The translations under genes were made by a program, and so were the position numbers. From positions 2,359,294-2,423,293 of the forward strand of contig NC_054081.1 of assembly GCF_017562075.2 (NCBI RefSeq): a DNA stretch of 64,000 nt, in the 5' to 3' direction. The stretch is from Anopheles merus. Its lineage: Eukaryota > Arthropoda > Insecta > Diptera > Culicidae. Shown here piece after piece: positions 51,936 to 61,075 of the stretch. Under the pieces are notes generated by a model, which ran no database searches, was not told the DNA's origin, and saw nothing but the letters and a program-made list of their open reading frames with translations. The stretch's first letter is position 1. Each line of letters opens with the position of its first letter.

Positions 51936-54504
51936 ATGGAAAGGCTCAAGGCAGAGAACGAGGAGCTGCGGCAGGAGCTGTACACGGTGAAGAAAAAGCT
52001 GCAGGTAGCGAACCAGATCAGCACCGATCTGTCCGACGAGCTGGAACAGCAGGTGGCCAGATCGAACCGGCAGCTGGAACAAATGCGCACCGAGCACGCG
52101 ACCCAGCTGAAGGCGCTGGAGGCAAGAATAGAGCAGCTGAGCAAAGAGCTCGAAGCGCAACGCTCCGAGCCGCCGCAGGAGTGCCCGCCCGCGGACGGGC
52201 CCGTCCCCGAGCACATCGAGGAAACGCTCCGGATGGTGCAGGAAAAGTCGCTGCGCGCCAAGCAGGACTGGGAGGAGGAGGAGCTGCAGTATCAGTCGGA
52301 AATCGTGCAGCTGCAGCAGAAGCTGACAACGGCCGACCGGAAGCTCACCGGCGCGCTGACCAACATTGCCGAGCTGAGCGAGGAGATCGAGCTGCTGCGG
52401 GAGCAGCTCGCGTCCAAGAAGGGCAACCTGGAGATCAAAGCGCAGGAGGCGGAGGAGCTGCGCGACCTGCTCGAAGCGACCCAGCAGCAGAACGGCATGC
52501 TGGCGGCGGAGCTGGCCGGTTTGCGCTCCAACTCGAACAGTGCACGTGAGTGTGAAGCGCTCGATCGCTTCAGTTTGGCCCTGCAACTGTGCTAAATGTT
52601 TCTCTCTTTCTCTCTTTCTCTCGCCGTAGTTGAGAAGGGAAATTCCTTGTTCCGGGAGGTGGCCGATCAGCGCAAACAGCTCATGCAGTGGTACACGCAG
52701 CTGAAGCAGCGCTTCTTTCAACTCAAGAGCGAGCACGAGGACTGCCCGCGAGAGATCCGCACGCTCCGTATGGCGCAGCGCGAGTCCCAGACGCAGTACG
52801 AGCGGTGCGTCAAGCTGGTCCGGTCGGCGGAGTACTACAACGCGCAGGCGCTCCACGGGCAGATCAAGGATCTGACCGAGCAGCTGGCCCGGGCGGACCA
52901 GCGGGTGCGCTACCTGGAACACGAGATGGCCTCCAATAGCGTTGACTGGGTAAACATGCTCGTCGAGTACTATAAGTAAGTTGTCGTTTTGCTTTTCTTT
53001 CTAGCATTTGTGTTTTGCTGTTATTTTAATTATAATTTTAATCATATCTAATCGGCCAGTCTGTAAATTTGTTTTAAAGATTTTTAGCGATCTAGTCGAG
53101 TCGAAAAATTTGACCCAATTGCTCTATGAAATATGCTTGTTGTTTTAGAAGCCTGGTAGGAAAACTCAATCAAGAGGGAGCAATGAAATTGTAGCAGGAA
53201 TTAAATTACCACACTAACTCTCGGGGATGGCTTTAAAATCAGCGCTTTCAAAACTAAACATTTCTCAGCGATTGAATTCAGAGAAATAATCTATTGTAAT
53301 ATAATGTCATTGGATGATCTCTATTTTTTAAAATCTGGTAGTAATAGAGTTTAAGTAACAGTGAAAACTGAAATATTTTACTTCAAATCTACCAAAACAT
53401 CGTTTTCAATGCATGTTTCGTTAGGGTTTTGACATCGAGTACTGGCTGGCTTGAATCGACTCTGGATTGGAAGGAACACATAACCGATTTCATGCATAAA
53501 ACTCTTCTAGTTGACACATTTCTATGGAAACCTTAATGCCGCGTGTAGAATCGCGTTGGAAAAGGTCCTTTTTTCCTTAGCAACTCTATACAACTCCAAT
53601 TATTCGATTCATACATAGGTTCATATCGATTTTATGCAGGTTTAGTACGCGTTCGGATATTCAAATCTTTTAACGGATGAACGAACGTCTATCCAGACAC
53701 GTCGAAGCTTAATTTATTGTCCAGTTTTGCATACATCAACAGCAAAATGAGTTCGGTTCGCTGTAATTTGGATACAAAATAAGGTTCAGGCCCTGCTCAA
53801 ACGGATTCAGTTCATCGGGGTGACTTTGAGCAGCTGAAGTGCTTTTTAGTTTCCTGGTTTCTAAGTACTAAAAATGATTTTCGCTTTGCTTTATTGTTTT
53901 ACACAGAAAAGAAACGGATAAACTAAGAAGCTCGCTCAACTCCTACCAGCACAAGCACCGCGAAGCGATGGACATGCAGGAGGATGCGGTAAAGGAGGCA
54001 TGGAAGTGGCGGCTGGAAGCACAGCGGATGAGGCTGAAAATGCTGCAGATCGCGGTGCCGCCGGCCCCGGCAGACCTTACCGAAGGCGCCTGTTCGCCGA
54101 CCTCCGACACAACGCTAGTGCCGCAGAGGGAGGGGCCGGACAGGGACGGGCAGAGAGAAAGCAGCCCCAAGGATACGGTGGCACCGGAAACGGTCTCGGA
54201 AACGGCGGAAAATAAATCCCCCGATGTCACCGTCATCTGCAACGCAAAGGCTGACGAAAGTGGCGCCAAGACGATCACCACCACCACCACCAAGCCGTGC
54301 ATGAGTGGTCCGCCCACGAAGGAGGAGGTTGCCGGCGCGATGCCGCTGCAGGAAAGGAACGCAAACCAGCTGGTGATGAAGATTGTGCCCTTCAAGTGCT
54401 ACAAAATTAGCGACCTTATCGCGAAGCAGCAGGAAGAGACGGACAACGCTTCGCCACCGGAAGCAAAGCACGCAGCGGGAGAGGGAGATGATGCGGGCAA
54501 GTAA
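51936..54504 (+). CDS. Spindly-like dynein adaptor, 3 exons, 517 aa
   Basis: Exons 51936-52545, 52630-52975 and 53907-54504; GT-AG introns of 84 and 931 bp; phases agree. The protein is predominantly coiled coil (about residues 1-150, 165-200 and 215-350), followed by a disordered acidic tail. At residues 205-214 it reads EKGNSLFREV, matching the Spindly motif that contacts the pointed end of dynactin in dynein adaptors. Sequence after the motif (QLKQRFFQLK, then WVNMLVEYYKKE) also lines up with Spindly. Family role: recruits dynein-dynactin to kinetochores through the RZZ complex and helps silence the spindle checkpoint. An N-terminal CC1-box candidate (VANQI, residues 24-28) is degenerate. 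There is no C-terminal CaaX box, unlike vertebrate Spindly. Start chosen at MERLKAENEE, where heptads begin. It could instead be a BICD-related adaptor. Confidence 0.72.
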
Positions 54505-54630
54505 GCTAGTGCGGGCCGCAAATGCCTTCGGTGCTGCGCTGTGCTGCAGAAACAAGGCAGTAGGTTTTGTTGTTGCCATTGTTCGTACCACATTGCATCT
54601 GTTAATTCTCATGTCATTTTAATGTTTAGA

Positions 54631-54636
54631 AATAAA
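54631..54636 (+). terminator. Polyadenylation signal of the Spindly-like gene
   Basis: AATAAA 127 bp beyond the stop codon. Confidence 0.6.
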
Positions 54637-55092
54637 TTTTAAAGAAGGCGCTCTTCGAGTCAAATCGGGTCAAATGCCTAATAGAGGAGTTCCAATTTCA
54701 CTTTGCCGTTAGGAAGAGCTAGGAGGCTTTGGATAGGATTAGCGAACGTCATAAATAGCTTTCTACGAAAGTAAACGAAGTACAACTTGTCATGTAAACG
54801 GTCAATCAATATCTCCAACTGGTAGTTGGATAGAGTAAATCATATTAAAGGGACAGGCTGTTATAACGTGTCTCCCCCCGGGCAGCATGATTCGAAAGCG
54901 GCTTCACGCTCATATCTCTCGGCGCACTCGAGACGACAAAAGCCTATTTGGCAACAACAGACCCAGACGGGAGTGCGCGATAACAAGAGTGGCCAGATGC
55001 CAACCAGTGTAAAGTGGCACTCGCTCTCCCTCTCTGTGCCCGCGTGCAAGCGCCCAGCCAGACAGTTACCTGTTCCACGCCCGTGCGTAAGC
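54637..55092. other. Intergenic stretch and leader of the acyl-CoA synthetase gene
   Basis: No gene seen. The synthetase frame is open back to about 54826 and has an in-frame ATG at 54997, but the family-like sequence begins only after 55093. Confidence 0.5.
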
Positions 55093-56840
55093 ATGGCGAC
55101 CCAGTACGATCCGCTTGCCGGCTGCTGGCGCGGCCCGGACCGACCGCCCGTGCTGAATCCGGCCGCCAACCTCGGCCAGGTGCTGCTGAACGTGCTCGAG
55201 CGGGCGGGCCCGAAACCGGCCCAGCTGAACGGTGACACCGGGTACGTGATGAGCGGGGACGAGCTGCGCCGTCGGTCGGTCCGCTTCGCCAGGCGGCTGA
55301 TCGGCCCCGACCGCTGCCAGCAGGGCGACGTGGTGGCGCTGATGGCGCGCAACTCCGACGACGTGGCGCCGGTCGTGCTCGGTTGCTTCCTGGCCGGCGT
55401 AACGGTCAGCACGCTCGATCCGTCGTTCGGCGTGGAGGAGGTGGAGCACCTGCTGCGCCTGACCCGGCCCCGCAACGTGATAGCGGATGCGGACGCGCTG
55501 CCGGTCGTCTACGAAGCTGCCGGGCGGATCGGCTTGCTGCTCGCCGCCCAGCAGTACGTGCTGCTCGGTGAGCCGTCGGCCCAGTGTCTGCCGGTGGCCG
55601 ACGTGACCACGGTCGAGACGGACGATGAGGACGGGTTCGTGCCCGCCTACCGGGGCGATTCGACCACGCTGACGGCCGTTATTGTGTGCTCGTCCGGCAC
55701 GACCGGTCTGCCGAAGGCCGTTCGTATCTCGCACGCCCAGCTGATCGGACCGTACCAGCGCGTCAGCCAGCTCGACCGCCGCGACACGATCCTGTGCTTC
55801 AGCACGCTCTACTGGATCTCCGGCTGGCAGATGCTGATGACCGGTCTGCTGAACGGGATCCGGCGCGTCATCACGACCCGGCCGGCCACGCCGCAGCTTG
55901 CGATCGAGCTGTGCAATCGGCACCAGGTGACGCTGCTGCTCGTGACGCCCACGATGGCAACCGACATTGTGCGCACGCTGGAGGCCTCCGCCGAGCGGTT
56001 GCCCTCGATCAAGCTGTTCGCCGTCGGCGGCAGCACGGTGTCGAAGCGGCTGCGGGAGGACATCAATCAGCGCGTCCTGGTGGCCGGCCGGGGTCGGTCG
56101 CTCGTCGGGTACGGCACCAGCGAGACGGGCAACATCGCCTACGAGCTGCTGGTCCGTGACGATTCCGTTGGCTTTCTGCTGCCCGGTGTAACGGCGAAGG
56201 TAAGTGTGTGATGGTGTGTGTGTGTGTGTGTGTTATCATGTCCAATCTAATGCCATTCCACCTGTTACAGATCACAGCGGAGGATGGCCGACCGCTCGGT
56301 CCCAACGAAACGGGCGAGCTGCTTGTCCGGCCGGCGCATCCCTTCCTCGGGTACCACGGTGACGTGCCGGCGACCGAGGCCACCCTGGCCGCGGACGGGT
56401 ACGTGCGGACCGGCGACATTGCGCGCTTCGACGCGGACGGCTACCTCTACCTGGTGGACCGCAAGCGGGAAATCTTCAAGTACGACGGGTTCCAGATCGC
56501 CCCGACCGAGCTGGAGGACACGATCGCGGAGCTGCCGGGCGTCCGGTACGTGGCCGTCGTCGGGCTGCCCGATCCGGCCCGGCCGTACAACGAGCTGGCC
56601 ACGGCGCTGGTCGTGCGCGAACCGTACGAATCGGCGAGCGCCCCGACCGGACGGCAGGTGGTCGAGCACTGTGCCCGCACGCCGGACGGGCGGGCTCGGC
56701 CGGCCCACAAGTGGCTGCGCGGGGGCGTCATCTTTGTCGACCAGCTGCCCATGACGGCGAGCGGGAAGGTGAGGCGGGCGGTGGCCAAGCAGCTCGCCGC
56801 AAGCCTGTGGAATCCAAGCGGACCGCACTCGTCCGGCTAG
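55093..56840 (+). CDS. 4-coumarate-CoA ligase/luciferase-like acyl-CoA synthetase, 2 exons, 558 aa
   Basis: Exons 55093-56199 and 56271-56840, with a 71-bp GT-AG intron in phase 0. Length is normal for the adenylate-forming (ANL) superfamily. These enzymes activate a carboxylic acid with ATP and transfer it to CoA. Visible motifs: phosphate-binding loop SSGTTGLPKAV from residue 200; adenine-site YGTSETG at 340-346; RTGD at 415-418 with the ribose-binding Asp; hinge DRKREIFKYDGFQIAP from 432; and catalytic Lys535 in TASGKVRR. All key residues are present, so the enzyme should be active. Insect relatives closest to firefly luciferase usually end in a peroxisomal SKL-type signal, but this one ends HSSG, so a cytosolic location is possible. 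Substrate cannot be read from sequence; a medium or long fatty acid is a family-based guess. Confidence 0.9.
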
Positions 56841-56980
56841 AGAGGAGGCCGGCGTGGAATGTGTGGAAGGGTTTAGTGGGCGATACGGTACAACCACTTC
56901 AAAAAATGGTTGATAGGGAATGGCGGAGGGGGGGAGGGGATGGGGATTGGTATAAAGGGTGGTTCTTAGCTATCTTATTG

Positions 56981-56986
56981 ATTAAA
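56981..56986 (+). terminator. Possible polyadenylation signal of the synthetase gene
   Basis: ATTAAA variant 141 bp past the stop codon. Confidence 0.35.
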
Positions 56987-58330
56987 ATGGAATGATACAA
57001 CGACATTAACTTGATGAGTGCTTGAGTGCTTTCCCATAAGGTTGGTTTTTTTTTCTTTTCCAGGGATTTTTGAATGCACCAGTGCTACAGTGCTTACAGT
57101 GCTGCAGGCTACAGTGCTGCGCAAACATATTTCAAAGAGCCCTTTTACACTTAAGAGTACACCGAAATTAATGACCTCATAATCCAATGAAAATGTGACA
57201 CTTTTGACGACCCCTTAAGCGAACTAAAATCAAAACCAAACCCATACTGGTTGTACCCATACCTGCCTTAGAGCATATCAAGAATTCATTCCGGTCTTGG
57301 AACCGATCATGTACCCATACTGACCCTGGCACTGATCATGAATCCCAACCGGTCCTGGAATGAATCTTGAACCTGTACAGCTCCTGCAACCTGTCATGAA
57401 CCCGTGCCGTTTCTGGAACCGATCATGAACCCATACCGGTCCTGGTACCTATCATGAACTCATACCGGCTCTGGTACTGATACTGAACCCATACCGGTCC
57501 TGGAACTGCTCATGAACCCATACCGACCCTAGAACCTATCAAAAACCGATACTGGTCCCGGAACCTATCATGCACCCATACCGGACCTGGAACCGATAAT
57601 GAATCCATATCGGTCCTAGAACCAATCTTGAACCCATACAGCTCCTGCAACCTATCATGAATCCGTTACTGCCCAGGAACCTATCATAAACACATACCGA
57701 TGCTGGAACTCATCATGAACCTGCACCTGCCCTAGAACCTGTCATGAACCCAAACCGGTCCTGGAACCAACCATGAACCCATACTGATCCTGGATCCGAT
57801 CATGAATCCCAACCGGTCCTGGAATCAATCTTAAACCTGTACAGCTCCTGCAACCAGTCATGAACCCGTGCCGTTTCTAGAACCGATCATGAACCCATAC
57901 CGGTCCTGGAACTGCTCATAAACCCATGCCGACCCTAAAACCTATCAAAAACCGATACTGGTCCCGGAACCTATCATGCACCCATACCGGACCTGGAACC
58001 GATAATGAATCCATATCGGTCCTAGAACCAATCTTGAACCCATACAGCTCCTGCAACCTATCATGAATCCGTTACTGCCCAGGAACCTATCATAAACACA
58101 TACCGATGCTGGAACTCATCATGAACCTGCACCTGCCCTAGAACCTGTCATGAACCCAAACCGGTCCTGGAACCAACCATGAACCCATACTGATCCTGGA
58201 TCCGATCATGAATCCCAACCGGTCCTGGAATCAATCTTAAACCTGTACAGCTCCTGCAACCAGTCATGAACCCGTGCCGTTTCTAGAACCGATCATGAAC
58301 CCATACCGGTCCTGGAACTGCTCATAAACC

Positions 58331-58655
58331 TGTTGTGTTTAGAACTTTTGTATTTAAAAATTTTATTTACACTCATACAAAATAAATAATAAAACACAAT
58401 TAACAGAACTGATACAACACACTTTAAAATAACAAGTGCGGTGGCCGCGCACCAGCCGCACCGAGCGCCCCTGCCGAGAGCTCCTGCTCGATCGGCTCGC
58501 AAACACACTCTAACTGTGCGCTCGGCACACACTAAGCCTTGCGCTGCTTAGTGTGTGCGACAGTGTGTGTGACACACTGTCGTCCTCCTGGACGTTGACC
58601 GGTGGCAGCGCAACTGCCACGGCAAGTCCAGGGGTCGGCACGGCTGCCCACAACA
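58331..58655 (-). mobile_element. Solo LTR (325 bp), copia-like, inserted in the minisatellite
   Basis: Begins TGTTGTG and ends CACAACA, and is flanked by an exact 5-bp duplication AAACC (58326-58330 and 58656-58660). The empty site is preserved in the neighbouring repeat copy at about 57920 (CTCATAAACCCATGCC). TG...CA ends, 5-bp duplication and lack of internal genes fit a solo LTR left by LTR-LTR recombination; TGTTG...CAACA ends are common in Ty1/copia elements. On the minus strand an AATAAA lies about 40 bp before the 3' end, which favours minus orientation. Confidence 0.82.
58525..58582. repeat. Two adjacent perfect hairpins inside the solo LTR
   Basis: GCACACACTAAGC (58525-58537) pairs perfectly with 58546-58558 around an 8-nt loop. 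CGACAGTGTGT (58558-58568) pairs perfectly with 58572-58582 around a 3-nt loop. The two stems share one base. Confidence 0.85.
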
Positions 58656-59130
58656 AAACCCATGCCGACCCTAAAACCTATCAAAAACCGATACTGGTCC
58701 CGGAACCTATCATGCACCCATACCGGACCTGGAACCGATAATGAATCCATATCGGTCCTAGAACCAATCTTGAACCCATACAGCTCCTGCAACCTATCAT
58801 GAATCCGTTACTGCCCAGGAACCTATCATAAACACATACCGATGCTGGAACTCATCATGAACCTGCACCTGCCCTAGAACCTGTCATTAACCCAAACCGG
58901 TCCTGGGACCAACCATGAACCCATACTGATCCTGGATCCGATCATGAATCCATTACCGTTCTGGAATTAAAAATAAACCCGTAAAAGACCTGGAATTGAT
59001 ACTGAACCCATACCGGTCCTGGAACCGATCATGAACCCGTTCTGATCCAGAATTAGCTCCCGATTTTAATCAGTATCAAAAACAATACCTGGAACTTGAT
59101 TCGAATTTGGAACCGATACAATTCCAGTTC

Positions 59131-59902
59131 CATTCGACAAACCATACCCAATAGAAAACGTGCAACGTAGGAAATAGCGTACGAGCTTTAGTAGAATTTG
59201 TATTGTGATCCTGAAAGGTTTTTGAATTTGTTTCACGATTTTCTTGACCGCTTACCTATTTTTCTCTGCAAACATAGAACCAACATGGGAGGAGCATACA
59301 GATTTAAAAAAGTCGAATCAATTTCGGTTACGTTTTGAAATGGAAACGCATGGAGCGTCGGTAAAACCAACGGCAAATCGAATGTAAAGTTACTATAAAA
59401 AGAAGCTATAAAATGTTTATATCTCGCTACAATCAAACGATGTGAACGGGCACCAACCATAAAGAGCAAAATAATGTACTTTCAAATGTTTTCAAACATG
59501 AATGAAAAAGCATAGCCACTGCGGAAAGAATTTATTTCCTCTTTCGTAATAAATCCCTTTACTGAAAATAGTGCAAGGAAGCGAACTGAACATGAGCGTA
59601 CAGCGGGCAAACACAAACTTTTGGAACGCACTGTGCCCGGGCCAGCTGTCAATTTGTGCGCAATGAAATGTAAACAAACAAACCGGTGTGCTGGTGTTTT
59701 GGTTCGATCTGGCAGCACAGTCGTGCCATGTAACTGAAAAGAAGTGCGGTGCTTAAACTTAATATTAGATTGTGATTGCTCAGGTGATTTGCTGTAATAA
59801 TTATTGGATGATCAAATGCAACAAATAATTCATTTTTTTTCATCTGCAGGATTGTGATATGAAACGATTAACGAAACGTCCAGCCAAAGAGTGTGCAAAG
59901 CT
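59131..59902. other. Intergenic stretch and promoter region of the ALKBH1-like gene
   Basis: No gene seen. AT-rich; the ALKBH1-like leader must start here, but no TATA box was clear. Confidence 0.5.
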
Positions 59903-61075
59903 ATGTTCCAAACAGCCTTCAAGTACTACAAATCGAGAAATCCGCCACCTTCGTTCGAGGATGTGCTGCTGATCGGTAGCGACCATCCAAACCTGAAGGT
60001 AAGGGTTCGGTCCGCACTGTCTCTTAATACATTCGGGAGACGCGTCCAACACATTCAGGACACGGTGCCAACACAATGCACGGAAAGTAATTGGTATGGT
60101 TGTTCTTTCCCCGCAGCCAGTTCGGGTAGACGACATCGATGGGCAATGTTTCGCGGGCCTGCTGTCACCGAGCGAATGGAAGGTGCACGAACTGACCGGC
60201 CGACCCGGCCTGCTCGTCGTGGCCAATCCGTTCACTGCCGAGGCACAGCGGCAGTGGATGACGCGTAGCTTGGCCGACTATCCGAACCCGCCCAACACCA
60301 CCAACCAGAGCGGTGTGGGCCAGCGGGCGCGGGATGCTGTCGGCAGCTGGTGGGAGCAGCTGCAAACCATACCGACCCCGGCCGAGCGGCGCACGTTCGC
60401 CAAAAGTTTGCGCTGGGCCACGCTGGGCTACCAGTACGACTGGACGAACAAGCTGTACGACGAGGCACGGCGCGAACCGTTCCCACCCGAGCTCGGTGCG
60501 CTGGTCCGGCACGTCGCGACCACCCTCGGTTACGATCGCTTCTCGCCGGAGGCGGCCATCGTGAACTACTATCCGGCCGGGGCGACACTAGCCGGCCACA
60601 CGGACCACTCGGAGGACGATCAAACGGCGCCCCTGTTTTCGTTCAGGTAGCGGCGGATTGGGGTGAGCTGGCTGGCCGCAACACACACGTTCACTAAAGC
60701 GTTCTTTTTATCCCCCCACCCCCCCTTCCCCCTTTTTGCTTCAGCTTCGGCCAGCCGGCAGTGTTTCTGATCGGCGGCACTAGCCGCGAGGAGCAACCGG
60801 ACGCCCTGCTGCTGCGGAGCGGCGACATTGTCGTTATGACGGGGGCGAGCCGGCTCTGCTATCATGCGGTGCCGCGCGTTTGTATCGACGCGGAGCTGCC
60901 CGAGGGCCTGGGCTGCAGTGCGGCACGGTGGGCAGTGTTGGGTGCGGAGCGGCAGGACGCGGTGCAGTGGGGCGCTGCCGTCGAGGAGTACATGCGGCAC
61001 AGTCGCATCAACATAAACGTTCGGCAAGTGTTGCGGGAAAACCAGCAGACGCTGCAGCGGTCCGGGTTGGGCTGA
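59903..61075 (+). CDS. ALKBH1: ALKBH1-type Fe(II)/2-oxoglutarate dioxygenase, 3 exons, 318 aa
   Basis: Exons 59903-59998, 60117-60646 and 60745-61075; GT-AG introns of 118 and 98 bp; phases 0 and 2 agree. AlkB-family oxygenase: oxidatively removes methyl groups from nucleic acids. ALKBH1 members act on tRNA (m1A, and m5C in mitochondria) and have been linked to 6-methyladenine in DNA. Iron ligands are His193 and Asp195 (GHTDHSE) and His249 (CYHAVPR). 2-Oxoglutarate-binding arginines are Arg296 and Arg302 in RININVRQV. The segment LRWATLGYQYDWTNKLYD and the N-terminal FKYYKSRNPPPSFEDV are characteristic of ALKBH1 rather than other AlkB paralogues. Length is slightly under human ALKBH1 (389) and near fly AlkB. 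The ATG at 59903 is the first in frame after the upstream leader. Confidence 0.93.

Larger units (their letters stand above)
57286..59045. repeat. Minisatellite: 29-bp units in a 406-bp higher-order repeat
   Basis: Degenerate 29-bp units, the commonest containing GAACCCATACCGGTCCTGG, run head to tail. Fourteen units make a 406-bp higher-order repeat. The anchor ACTGGTCCCGGAACC occurs at 57551, 57957 and 58693; the last spacing is 736, which is 406 plus the 330 bp added by an inserted LTR with its duplicated site. The copies starting at 57551 and 57957 look identical up to the insertion. The third matches for about 200 bp with a few changes and then decays. Degenerate units extend to about 57232 on the left and 59130 on the right. 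Frames are open in places but no coding role is supported. Confidence 0.93.

Noticed and set aside
51900..52922. 340-codon minus-strand frame opposite the Spindly-like gene
   Set aside because: It mirrors the coiled-coil Leu/Glu codons, runs across a real intron, and has no domain or splice logic of its own.
54997..55092. Upstream in-frame ATG extending the synthetase N-terminus by 32 codons
   Set aside because: The added sequence is not family-like, and the ATG at 55093 has the better start context (AAGCATGG) and gives a normal length.
55066..55923. 285-codon minus-strand frame opposite the synthetase gene
   Set aside because: Antisense shadow of a GC-rich coding exon; no family resemblance.
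58293..58532. Minus-strand frame through the LTR
   Set aside because: It crosses the LTR/minisatellite boundary and has no retroelement protein similarity.
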